64,000 nt of DNA from CAADGU01 sp035444285 (GCA_035444285.1 DAOMOK010000010.1:124001-188000), one strand, 5' to 3'; shown: positions 41,036 to 50,703, counted from the first letter of the stretch. The notes: a model not told the origin generated them from the sequence alone. A program made the numbers and translations.

Positions 41036-41088
41036 CGTGATACGTGATGCCATTCCTCACGCATCACGCATCACGCATCACGTATCAC
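41036..41088. repeat. GTGATACGTGATGCC / CACGCATCACGCATCACG array
   Basis: Tandem 7-mers CATCACG, with an inverted arm. The array supplies the last codons and stop (Ile-Arg-Asp-Ala-stop) of the minus-strand phosphatase. Confidence 0.85.
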
Positions 41089-41640
41089 GCTCACCACTTC
41101 CTCCACCTGCGCGTTGGGCGGGATGAGGTCCCAAACCTGGGTGATGGGGTGGTTGGTGGCTTCTGCTTTGATCAGCGCCAGGGCCAGGCCATGCGCTACC
41201 ACTGCCACCCGTTGGCCGGGATATTGTTGGCGGATGTCGGCTACGGCCGTCAGCACCCTTTCCCGCACCTGCCCCACCGTCTCCCCACCAGGAGGGGCCA
41301 CGCTCAAAGGGTCGGCTTCACGGGCAGCAAATTCGGCGGTGTACTTCGCTTTGATGTCGGCGAAATACATGCCTTCCCAAACGCCCTGGTTAATTTCGCG
41401 CAAACGGGGGTCGGTAAACACAGGTAGATGGAAGGCAGCAGCAATAATTTCCGCCGTCTCCCGCGCCCGTTCCAGATCAGACGAGATCACCACATCAGGC
41501 GGGTTGTCTGCCAATTGCGCCGCCGCCTGCCGCGCCTGCGCCCGTCCTGTGTCATTCAGCGGAATATCAGACTGGCCGGTGTAACGGCCGTCTACATTCC
41601 AATCGGTCTCGCCATGGCGAATGAGGAGTAAGGTAGTCAT
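41071..41640 (-). CDS. Histidine phosphatase, candidate glucosyl-3-phosphoglycerate phosphatase
   Basis: The 189-aa protein starts at ATG 41640. The phosphohistidine motif is LLLIRHGETDWNVDGRYTGQ at residues 4-23, with DLERARETAEII near 60, EINQGVWEGMYFADIKAKY near 87 and the second His in VVAVVAHGLALAL near 150. It belongs to the cofactor-dependent PGM/acid phosphatase superfamily. In mycobacteria the gpgS product is dephosphorylated by GpgP, a member of this superfamily, and here the gene lies directly after a gpgS-type gene. That makes a GpgP role attractive, though general PGM-like phosphatases look alike. Confidence 0.8.
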   Translation of the reverse strand: MTTLLLIRHGETDWNVDGRYTGQSDIPLNDTGRAQARQAAAQLADNPPDVVISSDLERARETAEIIAAAFHLPVFTDPRLREINQGVWEGMYFADIKAKYTAEFAAREADPLSVAPPGGETVGQVRERVLTAVADIRQQYPGQRVAVVAHGLALALIKAEATNHPITQVWDLIPPNAQVEEVVSVIRDA

Positions 41641-41642
41641 TA

Positions 41643-41722
41643 AAAACTCGTGATACGTGATGCGTGATGCGTGATGCGTGACCGGAAGTGGTCTCACGGG
41701 TCACGGGTCACGCATCACGGGA
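41643..41722. repeat. CGTGATGCGTGATGCGTGATG / CACGGGTCACGCATCACGG array
   Basis: Tandem GTGATGC units and an inverted arm. The right end overlaps the gpgS-like gene and supplies its stop (Ser-Arg-Asp-Ala-stop). Confidence 0.85.
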
Positions 41723-43615
41723 AATCGGTGCAACCATTTCCGGCAGAAGTTCTACCGGCAACCCCCGCATCTGCCGGTATTCGGGAATTTCGATCATCGG
41801 CGGGCGTTGCAGTTCGGTCACTTCTTCCACTTCTAAGAAAAGATGACCGTGATCCTGACGCACCCGTTTCATGGTGCGGTTCACATCATGCAGCATGGTG
41901 TGGCCGTAGCGCCGCTCTAGTTTACCAAAAAAGGTCTGGGCAATGGCAAAGGACATTTTGCTCAGCTTTTCCAACGATTGGTTGCGGTGGATGCGCTCCA
42001 CCATATCCACCTGGCTGATCGCCCCCAGATGCACCCGCTCCAGCACATCAATGAGCAGGCCGATCTCCACGCCGTAGCCGGAGGAAAAGGGCAGTTGTTC
42101 TAGCAGGTCACGCCGCCCGCCATATTCGCCGGACAGCGGCTGCACAATGCCGGACAGTTCCGGATAGAACAGGTTGAGCAACGGCCGTGCCATCAATTCC
42201 GTCACCCGCCCCCCCCGGCCACTTTTTAGCTCCTTACCCACCTTAAGGGGCCGTCGGTAAAAACCCTTCACAAATTGCACCTTCGTCCGCTGCAGCAACG
42301 GCCCCAACTGTCCATAAATAAAACGTGGATGAAAATTGGTTACATCCGTATCCACCCAGATCACAATATCCCCACCGGTCACAAACAAACTTTTCCAGAG
42401 CGCCTCCCCCTTACCCGTCCGCGCTCCATACTGCGGCAAAATCTCCTGGTGAATAAAAACCGGCACACCCAACTCGGCAGCAATCTGCCTGGTGCGGTCT
42501 ACCGAATTGGAATCAATAAGGATAATCTCATCCAGCAGGGGGACTTTCTCCATACAGGCGCGCTGCGCCACGCGGATCACCTCCCCCACCGTCTGCTCCT
42601 CGTTCAGAGCTGGCAAGGCTAGACTGATGGTCAGGCCACGTTCTTCTTTCAACGCCAGCAGATGGTTCAAATCGGCAAATTCGTCCGCATGGAAGGTGTT
42701 TTCGGCAAACCAGCGGTCTACCAAAATGGAGATCGCTTTGGCGCTAAAACTGAGGCCCTGCTCCGGCATGGCTACCCGCTTGGTTTTCACGGCAATGACG
42801 CTGCTGGCAGCCTGCGCCAGGACGACATCAGCAATCTCGCCAAATGATCCCGTACTCTGCGTGGGCAAAGAAGACGTGCCCAAAATCACCAGGTCAGCGG
42901 TTTGGGCTACATCCAAAATGGTCTGGCTCTGGTCGGCCGTTTCCACTACCTGCTGTGTCACCTGCGGCATTTCGGCCAGCACCATGGCGATACCGGCAAA
43001 CGTCTGTTCAGCCCGTAATGAGGGCGTACCGCTGCGCAAGCGCACGGCCGTGACTTCTGCCTCGTCCTGCGCCGCCAGCGTCAGCGCCAGATACAGCGCC
43101 CGCTCGGCATGGGGGCCGCCGCGCATGGGCACAGTCACCCGTTCTAATCGCTCTGGCAGGGGGCCGCGCAGCAGGGCCACATCACACGGTGGGTGCGACA
43201 GAATTTCGGCCGGCGTCAATTGCAGCACCTCCAGTTGATGCGGCCAATCCAGCACCAGCAAATCAATGGTGGGATCGCTCGTCAGCACCGCCCGAATCTC
43301 GTCCCAGGGATTATAGGAGACGCGAATACGTGGCTTTGCGCGCAAATTCACCCGGTCGGTATGTTCATTCATCAACAACCGCAAATCCCGCGCCTGGCCT
43401 GCGCCTGCGCTTAAATTTTCGCCTTCTTTAACGGGCACCACGCCCACCAGCAAAACGACTATCTCATGGGCCAACCAGTGGGCCAGTTTCAGCAGCGATT
43501 CATTATCGCTGCCCGGCATGAGCGGGATGAGCACCTGGGCCGGGCGGCGCAAATAAACAGGCAAATCCATCACATCGGTCTCTGTCTCTTCCATTTCGTC
43601 AAACTCAAACATCAT
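41708..43615 (-). CDS. gpgS: Double universal-stress-protein domain fused to glucosyl-3-phosphoglycerate synthase
   Basis: This 635-aa protein combines two USP-like domains with a GT81/GT2-type synthase. Domain 1 lies at about residues 25-155 (AQVLIPLMPGSDNESLLKL, DLLVLDWPH). Domain 2 lies at about 160-290 (VTVPMRGGPHAERALYLALT, DLVILGTSSLPTQSTGSFGE). From about 335 the GpgS part reads SLALPALNEEQTVGEVIRVA, ILIDSNSVDRTRQIA, GKGEALWKSLFVTGGDIV and WVDTDVTNFHPRFIYGQLG, then KGFYRRPL, GGRVTELMARPLLNLF and SGYGVEIGLLIDVLERVHLG, which match mycobacterial GpgS closely. The enzyme makes glucosyl-3-phosphoglycerate from NDP-glucose and 3-phosphoglycerate. The USP pair may sense ATP or stress. The start overlaps the upstream glycosyltransferase stop by 11 nt. 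Confidence 0.88.
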   Translation of the reverse strand: MMFEFDEMEETETDVMDLPVYLRRPAQVLIPLMPGSDNESLLKLAHWLAHEIVVLLVGVVPVKEGENLSAGAGQARDLRLLMNEHTDRVNLRAKPRIRVSYNPWDEIRAVLTSDPTIDLLVLDWPHQLEVLQLTPAEILSHPPCDVALLRGPLPERLERVTVPMRGGPHAERALYLALTLAAQDEAEVTAVRLRSGTPSLRAEQTFAGIAMVLAEMPQVTQQVVETADQSQTILDVAQTADLVILGTSSLPTQSTGSFGEIADVVLAQAASSVIAVKTKRVAMPEQGLSFSAKAISILVDRWFAENTFHADEFADLNHLLALKEERGLTISLALPALNEEQTVGEVIRVAQRACMEKVPLLDEIILIDSNSVDRTRQIAAELGVPVFIHQEILPQYGARTGKGEALWKSLFVTGGDIVIWVDTDVTNFHPRFIYGQLGPLLQRTKVQFVKGFYRRPLKVGKELKSGRGGRVTELMARPLLNLFYPELSGIVQPLSGEYGGRRDLLEQLPFSSGYGVEIGLLIDVLERVHLGAISQVDMVERIHRNQSLEKLSKMSFAIAQTFFGKLERRYGHTMLHDVNRTMKRVRQDHGHLFLEVEEVTELQRPPMIEIPEYRQMRGLPVELLPEMVAPISRDA

Positions 43616-44858
43616 GTTCCTCCAACAGGGGCGCTATTTTTTCGGCAAATATGCCGCGCCAGGTGTAAGAGCGGCGCACGCGCTGGCGAAGCTGGTAGCT
43701 GGCGCTGCGCGTCAGGTGATCGGTAATCTGTATTGCCAAAGCTTCCGGATCGCTGTCCGGCGAAAAATAGGTGGCGTATGGCCCGGCAATTTCGCGCAGC
43801 GGCGCAATGTCGGCGCAGAAGATGGGCAGGCCAAGCAGCCCCGCTTCCAACATGGGAATGCCAAACCCCTCTTCGCGGCTGGGGAAAAAGAGGGCGTCCG
43901 CCAGCCGGTATAAATCGGCAATCACGTCATCAGGCACATACGCTGCCGTGATCTCTGCCAGGAAATGCACCTGGTTTTCCAGCCCCAGGTCGGCGCGTAG
44001 CTGGCGCAACTCGTCAAAATAAAGCTGGTTGGTCGGGTTATGGGGGCCGGGTGGCCCGGTCACAAGCAAACCGGCCTGGGGCATGGTCTGGCGCAGGGCG
44101 GCGACCGTGTGTAAGGCCAGTTCGATGTTTTTGCGCCGGGTGATGCGCACCGGCAGCAGCAGGCGCGGGCTGGCCTGTCGCCAGGGTATCTGGTCTAGTA
44201 GTACGGCCGTGTCCTCTGCCAGTCGCAAAAATTCATCGCTATCCAACCCGGACGGTATCACCTGAATCGTTTCGGGGGGCAAGGCCAGCAAATCGGCCAA
44301 TTCGCGGCGGCGCAGTTCAGAGACGACTACATGGGTGGCGGCCACATCCGACCAGGGCTGGTGCAGCAAATCCCAGGGCCAGCCGGGGTGCAGTTCGGCC
44401 TGGTAGCGGGGCGTCGTCCAGGCCAGATCGTGGTGCCACAGGATGAGGCGGGGCGCGCCCGGCTGGGCGCACACCCGGTGTAAAGCCGCCGTCAGCGCCA
44501 GGTTTTTGTGCAGGGAGCAAACGTTATGGGCGATGAGGATGTGGGTGTGGGTCACGGCCGTAGCCAATTCCGCCGTCACCTGCTCCACCAATTCCTCAAA
44601 ATCCTCGGGGACTGTGCCCTCATCCAACGCTGCCTTGGCCGCCAGCACCAACGGGTGCAGTGAATCAGCCAGCGGAAGATATACAAATTCAACAGGGGCG
44701 TCCTGCGCCCCACCGCGCCCCGCCAGCAGCCGCACCGGGTAGTCGGCTGCCGCCAGCAGGCGCGCATGATGGGCAATGACGCTTTCCACACCGCCAACGA
44801 CAGGCGGCGCAGTATAGTGGAGGATACCAATGGTCTTTTTCTGCTGTTTCAGATTCAT
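43605..44858 (-). CDS. GT4-family glycosyltransferase upstream of gpgS
   Basis: This 417-aa protein starts at ATG 44858 (NLKQQKKTIGILHYTAPPVV); a longer frame to 44921 has no better signal. The donor domain has LLPVRITRRKNIELALHTVA, LLVTGPPGPHNPTNQLYF and the acceptor-linked PSREEGFGIPMLEAGLLGLP, typical of GT-B GT4 enzymes. The N-terminal acceptor domain includes GGVESVIAHHARLLA and LILWHHDLAWTTPRYQ. Its last codons overlap the start of the USP-GpgS gene, so the two are translationally coupled. The sugar added cannot be inferred beyond probable mannose or glucose. Confidence 0.82.
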   Translation of the reverse strand: MNLKQQKKTIGILHYTAPPVVGGVESVIAHHARLLAAADYPVRLLAGRGGAQDAPVEFVYLPLADSLHPLVLAAKAALDEGTVPEDFEELVEQVTAELATAVTHTHILIAHNVCSLHKNLALTAALHRVCAQPGAPRLILWHHDLAWTTPRYQAELHPGWPWDLLHQPWSDVAATHVVVSELRRRELADLLALPPETIQVIPSGLDSDEFLRLAEDTAVLLDQIPWRQASPRLLLPVRITRRKNIELALHTVAALRQTMPQAGLLVTGPPGPHNPTNQLYFDELRQLRADLGLENQVHFLAEITAAYVPDDVIADLYRLADALFFPSREEGFGIPMLEAGLLGLPIFCADIAPLREIAGPYATYFSPDSDPEALAIQITDHLTRSASYQLRQRVRRSYTWRGIFAEKIAPLLEEHDV

Positions 44859-44996
44859 TTGTTTCAGATGGTGGCTGAATTGAAATGGTAACAATGTAGA
44901 CAACAGTGGCGCGGTTCTCATTCACAGAGGAGCTACAACCCCTTGCCGGAGGATTGTACCACATGGCGCGGGCTTCCCCAATTTTCCACAAATAAA

Positions 44997-45020
44997 GAAG
45001 CGACCCCTGGAGGTCGCTTC
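44997..45020. terminator. GAAGCGACC/GGTCGCTTC hairpin
   Basis: A 9-bp stem around CCTGGA, between the 3' end of the minus-strand secreted-protein gene (stop at 45079) and the start of the glycosyltransferase gene. It may end the upstream transcript. Confidence 0.5.
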
Positions 45021-45036
45021 TATGCTCGGCGTTCTC

Positions 45037-45069
45037 AGACCCGAAGGGTTTTGAAAACCCTTCGGGTCT
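45037..45069. repeat. Perfect AGACCCGAAGGGTTTTGAAAACCCTTCGGGTCT palindrome
   Basis: A 33-nt inverted repeat with a three-base centre, identical in type to 39698-39728. It is placed 10 nt after the stop of the minus-strand secreted-protein gene and probably works as its terminator-like hairpin. Confidence 0.8.
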
Positions 45070-45078
45070 CTCAAGACG

Positions 45079-48000
45079 TTACTCGTCTCGCCTGATAATG
45101 GGCATGTAGATGGTGTACATGGTCTGGCCCTGTCCGGCTACCACCGTCACGGTGATGCTATCCACCGGGCCAAGCGGCGTATGGTCGGGGGCCTGCAACT
45201 GAGCCGTAATGACGTGGGTGCCCACCGTCAGCGTAATGGTCGTGCTGTCGCCATACACGGGGCCTGTATCCACGCCATCCAGCCACAAATGCCAGTGACC
45301 GTCGTCCGGTATGATGAAGTTAGGTGTTGTCACCGTCACGGTGGTGCTGATATTGACGCCGTTGGTAGCCGTCAGGACCGCACCATCGGCCGGGGAGAGG
45401 ATGGTAATGCCAATCGCCAGCACTTCCACCTGGATGGTGTCCACCGGGCCAACGGGGGTGTGATCCGGGTATTGTAGTTGGGCGCTGATGACGTGTGTGC
45501 CCACCGTCAAGGACACATCCTGAGCATAGTCATACACGGGACCTGTGTCTACCCCATCCACCCACAGATGCCAATGCCCATCATCGGGCACGGTGAAGTT
45601 GGGGGTGGTGACGGTAACGGTGGTGGTGATATCTGTGCCGTTGACGGCCGTTAACACAGTCCCACTCACTGGCGAAGTAATCACGATCTCCGGCGGCGGC
45701 GCTACCGTCAGGCTAACTGGCACGAATAACTCTGGCGTAGTCAGCGCATTGCTGCCGACGCACAGGGAAGCCGTGTATTCACCCGGCGTCAGCCCTGTGG
45801 AATCAAAGATCACATTGACCGGGGTGCTGCCACCTTCGGCCGTTGAGCCGCTCGCCGGAGACACCGAAAGCCAGGGAATATCGGTCGGTGCGTCACAAGA
45901 GGTCGGCGAAGGATCAGGTAGTGAGGTTGGTCGCACAATAAACAGCCCTTGTTCAATGCCACTAATGATGACAACGCCGCTGTCAAAATAGGGATAGGTG
46001 CTCCAGGCCCCATTAAAGTTGGCATTGTTGTTGGCGGGATAAATATCAAAGTACGCCTCTTCAAACAGAGTGGCGTTGGCCACATCCGTGATATCGAGAA
46101 TGCGCAGCCCACCGCGATAATTAGCCTGGAAAACATAGTTCCCCCGCACATACTGATTGTGATCAATGGCCCCTATTGGCGAGGTGTAATGCCCAATCAA
46201 GACCGGACTATCTATATTAGAGACATTCCAAACGTAAGTGCGTGTATTGTGTCCGAAACTCTGTTCATCCAACTCATCATCTATCAAGAAGTACACCTGG
46301 TCTTCGGTTAGCCAGCCCTGATGGGTATAGGCGCTGCCCGCATAACCGGTGCGAGAGAGCTGTGCAGGAGCGGCCTTGTTGGTGACATCCACGATGGTTA
46401 GCGTATCTTCATTCGAGTTGAAGCAGATTTCTTTGCCTTGATGTTGCGTGTCCGGGCCGTTGTAGATGACACATTGGGCGTCGTGGGTATAACCGTCGCT
46501 GCTAAAACAGCCGGCGTTGGTGGGGCTGAGCGGATTTTGGATGTTCACCATGTGCAGCCCGCCAGAGCAAGTGCTGGTGCCCACGCCATAGGCGTAACCA
46601 CTATCTTCATTGATCACCAGGTTATGGGCATTGCCAAAACCGTTGTAATGGGCCGAGTTGACGAAGGTGATGGGGGGAGTGGTGATGTTGCATAGTTGCG
46701 ACAAATCAAACACTTGCATGCCATGGCCGCCGGCTTCACTGACGATGAAGGCATAGTCGTTGTAGGTTTTGATGTCACGCCAGGAAGAGTTGCTGGTGTG
46801 CGTGGGCAGATTACCCAAATAGATGGGGTTGACGGGATCGGTAATTTCCACAAAAGAGGTGCCGCTGGAACGCCCCATCAGAGCAAATTCGCGGTTGCCA
46901 CAGCCCGTCCAGCCCCAACTGTCATTACCGTTGCCGCCGCCAATGGTGGCCAACGGCATGAAGGCCAGTAAATCCACATTGCTGCAAGGATACGATCCGG
47001 CCATACCACCCACACACTCCGTAAGACCCATTGGCTGTAAATCTTGCGGTGGTTCTTTGTCCCGGAGAAATGCCTGCATACGGGGAGTGAAGTTTTCAGC
47101 GCCTTCTACTTCCGGGGGGTATGTCTGCATGGTTAACTTTTCCATGAAGGTGGAAGGTGGGTATTCGTTGATGGTCCAATCCAGTGTACCTGTACCGGTG
47201 TTGCTGATAGTGAGGGTATGCGTGACAACAGTGTTGGCTTGTTGTGTGCTGCTGGCGCTGCCGGGATCAACGGCTATCTCTGGCGCACACAAGTTTAGCT
47301 CTACATCAATGCTGTGGGTGCTGGTTGGCCCCATACCTGTAATCTGGATGGTGTAATCGCCCGGCGTGGCTGCGCCGGTATTACCGATGGTCAGGGTGCT
47401 GGTAAAGGGAACCGGCTGGCTGTTGACGCTAAAGTCGGCCGTAGCGCCACCGGGATAGCCATCGGCGCTCAGGGTAACAGTTCCTGTATAACCGCTAGTC
47501 GAGGCAACATCCACGACATAGGCGGCATCATTGGGGATGCAAACTTGTTGGCTGGGGGGCACGGCCGTGACGGTGAAATCGGTTACATCACATTCAGGAA
47601 GGGTGAAAACGCCTACTCTCGTTTTCCAGGTTGTGCTGCCACTAACCGGGTAATATTCGTTGGTATACCAGAACGAACAATCGTTGGCAGGGTCTATGCC
47701 CATGGCGCTGTAATCACCCCAGCGATTGGAGCCAGTTTGCGAGCCGCCACCATTGATGAGAACGGCTTCAGCCTGCAAAGTGCCCAAGGGATCGGAGGCC
47801 AGTCGGGTGGCGTAACGAATAGCGGGGAACATGGCACTGCTGGACACAGTGTAACCCAGGGCAATGTTACCGGCTTTGTCCATGGCGATGCTGCCCACCG
47901 CCCGGTCATGACCGTCGCCGGGGTCTTGAGTGCCTTCCTGATAGAGCGCCCAACCGCCGCCGGTGTTGCGCAGTTCAAACCAGCGGATGGCCGCGCCTAC

Positions 48001-49209
48001 ATCACCGGTGCCGCCGCCAATGGTGAAGTTGCCCACCAATGCCTGGTGCGTACCAAAGTTGCGATAGGGGAAGCGGAACATGGGCCATTCGGCGATGGCG
48101 TCCAGGCGTTGGGATGTGCCCGATTGCCGGAGGCAGTTAAAGTTGAAAAAGCCACAGGGCGTATAGGTGAAAGAGGCAATGGGGAGATTGTTGATCAGGG
48201 TAAAGGTACTGCTGCCGGGCGTTACCCAATTGACACTAAACGCAAAAAGTTCGATGCGATCTGTGCCGCCGTGGAAGGAGTTGTCCTTGAAGGTGTAGAA
48301 GAGGCCAGGGGCGCCGGCCGGGGGTGGCGTAGGGCCGTCTACGTCGGCGGGCAAGAGCAGGTTATTTTGGCCGGTGAACTTTTGGAAGGTGGCGGTGGGG
48401 TCGCCGATAAGCATTTTGGCGCGGTCGAAGGCGTAGGCGGTGTAGCTGCTTTCGTTGGCGGACATGTAATAGGCGTCCGGCCAGACGCCAAATTTGAAGT
48501 AGTCGGGGAAAGAACCGACGTTGAAGGTGTAGAGATGGTAACTGCCCAGGGGATCGGCCGTTTGTGAAATGGCGATGCACATGTGGCTGGGGCTGGCAAA
48601 TTGGCTTAAGAGCCAACGGTCAGCCAGGGGATCGTAGAGTGGCACCGGATCGCCGGCATTGCCCGTACAATTGCCGCTGCTCCACAAGCTGCCGAGGTTG
48701 AAGGGGGCGTTGAGCGACGTACCGGCTTTGTCAAAGATGGCAACTTTGGTGGCGTTGACCATGTGAACGTAATGGTTGAGACCCACATCACCAACGGTGT
48801 CCGGAGGGGAACAAGTACCACAGCCGGTAGGGTTGCCGGTGCCTTCAAAGCTGAAGTCGAGGCCAGGGGTCTGGCTGCTGCTTTGTGAGTCAACAATGAG
48901 GGGATCAGTTGGGATGTTCTCCCGATTCCATGTGCCCCGCTGACCCATATCCGGCTCGAAGGCCAGGGGGTTGTGGCGGGGGTTAATTTCACGGTCGAGG
49001 GTGAGGCCACCAACGTCTGGCCCCAGATCACGGGCGGGGCGGCTGAGTTCGTAGCTGATGGCCTGGCCGGTAATCAATTGTTGTTGAGTGGGCACGGCCG
49101 TGTCCGGCATATTCGCGGAGACAAAGCTGGCGGCTGGCTGCATGATAAGCAGGCCAACGATCAACAAGCCAAGCAGAGAGACAATAACTTTGAGGGGTGC
49201 TTTCGTCAT
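45079..49209 (-). CDS. Very large secreted protein with choice-of-anchor-B/LVIVD-type region and two C-terminal Ig-like repeats
   Basis: The protein is 1376 aa. A signal peptide occupies about residues 1-32. Beta-propeller-like and fibronectin-like parts follow. A segment near residues 730-1080 resembles the choice-of-anchor-B/LVIVD family (GTSFVEITDPVNPIYLGNLP, YNDYAFIVSEAGGHGMQVFD, LHMVNIQNPLSPTNAGCF). Residues about 1175-1360 contain two near-identical modules (DDGHWHLWVDGVDTGPVY and DDGHWHLWLDGVDTGPVY). It ends TIYMPIIRRDE, the motif seen after the signal peptides of two other secreted proteins here. It is probably surface-attached or released. The function is unknown; adhesion or matrix roles are inference. 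Confidence 0.78.
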   Translation of the reverse strand: MTKAPLKVIVSLLGLLIVGLLIMQPAASFVSANMPDTAVPTQQQLITGQAISYELSRPARDLGPDVGGLTLDREINPRHNPLAFEPDMGQRGTWNRENIPTDPLIVDSQSSSQTPGLDFSFEGTGNPTGCGTCSPPDTVGDVGLNHYVHMVNATKVAIFDKAGTSLNAPFNLGSLWSSGNCTGNAGDPVPLYDPLADRWLLSQFASPSHMCIAISQTADPLGSYHLYTFNVGSFPDYFKFGVWPDAYYMSANESSYTAYAFDRAKMLIGDPTATFQKFTGQNNLLLPADVDGPTPPPAGAPGLFYTFKDNSFHGGTDRIELFAFSVNWVTPGSSTFTLINNLPIASFTYTPCGFFNFNCLRQSGTSQRLDAIAEWPMFRFPYRNFGTHQALVGNFTIGGGTGDVGAAIRWFELRNTGGGWALYQEGTQDPGDGHDRAVGSIAMDKAGNIALGYTVSSSAMFPAIRYATRLASDPLGTLQAEAVLINGGGSQTGSNRWGDYSAMGIDPANDCSFWYTNEYYPVSGSTTWKTRVGVFTLPECDVTDFTVTAVPPSQQVCIPNDAAYVVDVASTSGYTGTVTLSADGYPGGATADFSVNSQPVPFTSTLTIGNTGAATPGDYTIQITGMGPTSTHSIDVELNLCAPEIAVDPGSASSTQQANTVVTHTLTISNTGTGTLDWTINEYPPSTFMEKLTMQTYPPEVEGAENFTPRMQAFLRDKEPPQDLQPMGLTECVGGMAGSYPCSNVDLLAFMPLATIGGGNGNDSWGWTGCGNREFALMGRSSGTSFVEITDPVNPIYLGNLPTHTSNSSWRDIKTYNDYAFIVSEAGGHGMQVFDLSQLCNITTPPITFVNSAHYNGFGNAHNLVINEDSGYAYGVGTSTCSGGLHMVNIQNPLSPTNAGCFSSDGYTHDAQCVIYNGPDTQHQGKEICFNSNEDTLTIVDVTNKAAPAQLSRTGYAGSAYTHQGWLTEDQVYFLIDDELDEQSFGHNTRTYVWNVSNIDSPVLIGHYTSPIGAIDHNQYVRGNYVFQANYRGGLRILDITDVANATLFEEAYFDIYPANNNANFNGAWSTYPYFDSGVVIISGIEQGLFIVRPTSLPDPSPTSCDAPTDIPWLSVSPASGSTAEGGSTPVNVIFDSTGLTPGEYTASLCVGSNALTTPELFVPVSLTVAPPPEIVITSPVSGTVLTAVNGTDITTTVTVTTPNFTVPDDGHWHLWVDGVDTGPVYDYAQDVSLTVGTHVISAQLQYPDHTPVGPVDTIQVEVLAIGITILSPADGAVLTATNGVNISTTVTVTTPNFIIPDDGHWHLWLDGVDTGPVYGDSTTITLTVGTHVITAQLQAPDHTPLGPVDSITVTVVAGQGQTMYTIYMPIIRRDE
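45120..45690 (-). repeat. Tandem domain duplication in the large secreted protein
   Basis: Two copies of about 280 nt encode the modules starting EIVITSPVSGTVLTA and GITILSPADGAVLTA. They share DDGHWHLW-x-DGVDTGPVY, LTVGTHVI-x-AQLQ and PDHTP-x-GPVD, a recent in-frame duplication. Confidence 0.85.
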
Positions 49210-49380
49210 TTGTTTTTACTCCTGGGTGTGTATGCTCCACCGGGTGCTTCCATAGTGGGCTTCCATAGTCGGGTGAGAATTGTGGCACAGTCTGTGGATT
49301 TGGGCAAAACACGGTGGTACCAGGCGGATGTGGGTACAATTACGCTTATGATGCGATGCACAAAAGGCGACACCCTCACT

Positions 49381-50703
49381 ATGACCATCCTCCGCAAATG
49401 GAAAGGGAACGGACGGCGGCAATCAGGGCTGCTTTTGCTTATTTTGGCAGCTTTCACGGCCGTGACCCAACTGACTGCCTGTACCACTGCGCTGCTGCCC
49501 AGCCCCACACCTCATCATCCTATCACCCCTTCACCTCATCACCCCCTCACCCCCACCGCCTTGCCCCAACCGGCCATCACCATGTTGAATACGGCCGTAC
49601 CGCCCACCCCTCATCACCTGCTCACCCCCACCCCTCATCACCCCCTCACCCCCTCACCCTCACCCGCGCCCTCCCCAACCCCCACTTCCTCACACCCGAC
49701 CACCATCCCCGCCGATGATCCGCGCCTGAGCTACATTGGCCGCTTCAACTTTGCCGACCCCGCGGCGCCTACGTTCGATTGGCCGGGCACGGCCGTAGAA
49801 CTCTCCTTCACCGGCAATTCCCTTACCGTGCTCCTGGAAGATAGCGGCAACTGGTATGACGTGACCATCAACGGGCAAACGTCGGTGCTGCAAACGCTGA
49901 AGAGCCAGGAAAGTTATGTGCTGGCGACAGGTTTAGGTGATGGTGTGCATACCGCCCGGCTATTCAAACGCACCGAGTCCATTGTGGGGCAATCTACAAT
50001 GAAAGGATTTGTGTTGTCACCAGGCGGCATATTGGAATCGCCGCCGCCGCGCCCGGAACGGCGCATTGAATTCATCGGTGATTCCATAACTGCCGGGTAT
50101 GGCGTGGAAGGGGATTCACCAACCTGCCCGTTCAGTGTGGCTACGGAGAATGTGGCCCGTAGTTTTGCAGCGGTGGCGGCCGACGCGGTGGCGGCGGAGG
50201 TGATGATCACGGCCGTGTCCGGTCTGGGTGTTATTCGCAATTACAGTGACCCGGAAATGATTGGCCGTGATGCCATGACGGTGCGCTACGGCCGTACACT
50301 GGCGAATGAGCCGGTTCCCCTGTGGGATTTCCAACGCTGGCGGGCCGACCTTGTGGTGATTAACCTGGGCACGAATGATTTTTCCACCAACCCGCGGCCC
50401 ACGCAGGCCGTTTTTGTGCAGGCGTACATTGATTTGCTCAACGACATTCGCCGCCGCTACCCGTTTGCGCCCATCATCGCCATGGCCGGGCCGATTTTGC
50501 CGGATTATGCGGCGGCTTATGTGGAAACGGCCGTACACCACATGAACACCGCCCAACAAGACCGCAACGTCCACTTCCTGCCCGTGCCCAATAACCTGAC
50601 CATGCCCACCGACTACGGCTGCGACTACCACCCCAACATCAGCGGCCAACAGAAAATTACGGCCGTCCTGCTGCCCAAAATCCGGGAGGTGATGGGGTGG
50701 TAA
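49381..50703 (+). CDS. Lipoprotein, CE2-like SGNH carbohydrate esterase
   Basis: The protein (440 aa from ATG 49381) has a lipoprotein signal (LLLLILAAFTAVTQLTAC; LTAC lipobox). A 65-residue Pro/Thr/His-rich linker follows, encoded by CACCTCATCACCCC-type repeats (49500-49690). A jelly-roll-like part (NFADPAAPTFDWPGTAVELS) then precedes the SGNH domain RRIEFIGDSITAGYGVEGD (Ser), INLGTNDFS (Asn) and GCDYHPNISGQ (Asp/His). This two-domain order is that of CE2 acetyl esterases that deacetylate hemicellulose. It is surface-anchored, so glycan deacetylation outside the cell is likely. Confidence 0.85.
   Translation: MTILRKWKGNGRRQSGLLLLILAAFTAVTQLTACTTALLPSPTPHHPITPSPHHPLTPTALPQPAITMLNTAVPPTPHHLLTPTPHHPLTPSPSPAPSPTPTSSHPTTIPADDPRLSYIGRFNFADPAAPTFDWPGTAVELSFTGNSLTVLLEDSGNWYDVTINGQTSVLQTLKSQESYVLATGLGDGVHTARLFKRTESIVGQSTMKGFVLSPGGILESPPPRPERRIEFIGDSITAGYGVEGDSPTCPFSVATENVARSFAAVAADAVAAEVMITAVSGLGVIRNYSDPEMIGRDAMTVRYGRTLANEPVPLWDFQRWRADLVVINLGTNDFSTNPRPTQAVFVQAYIDLLNDIRRRYPFAPIIAMAGPILPDYAAAYVETAVHHMNTAQQDRNVHFLPVPNNLTMPTDYGCDYHPNISGQQKITAVLLPKIREVMGW

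Noticed and set aside
41643..41722. CRISPR-like or iteron array (GTGATGC units)
   Set aside because: The units are directly adjacent with an inverted arm, with no unique spacers and no replication genes nearby.
47314..48567. 417-aa plus-strand ORF
   Set aside because: It is antisense to the secreted 1376-aa gene, has Gly/Val-rich shadow composition and no family motif.
48973..49380. Upstream extension of the CE2 esterase ORF
   Set aside because: The extension overlaps the divergent secreted-protein gene in antisense; the lipoprotein signal starts at 49381.
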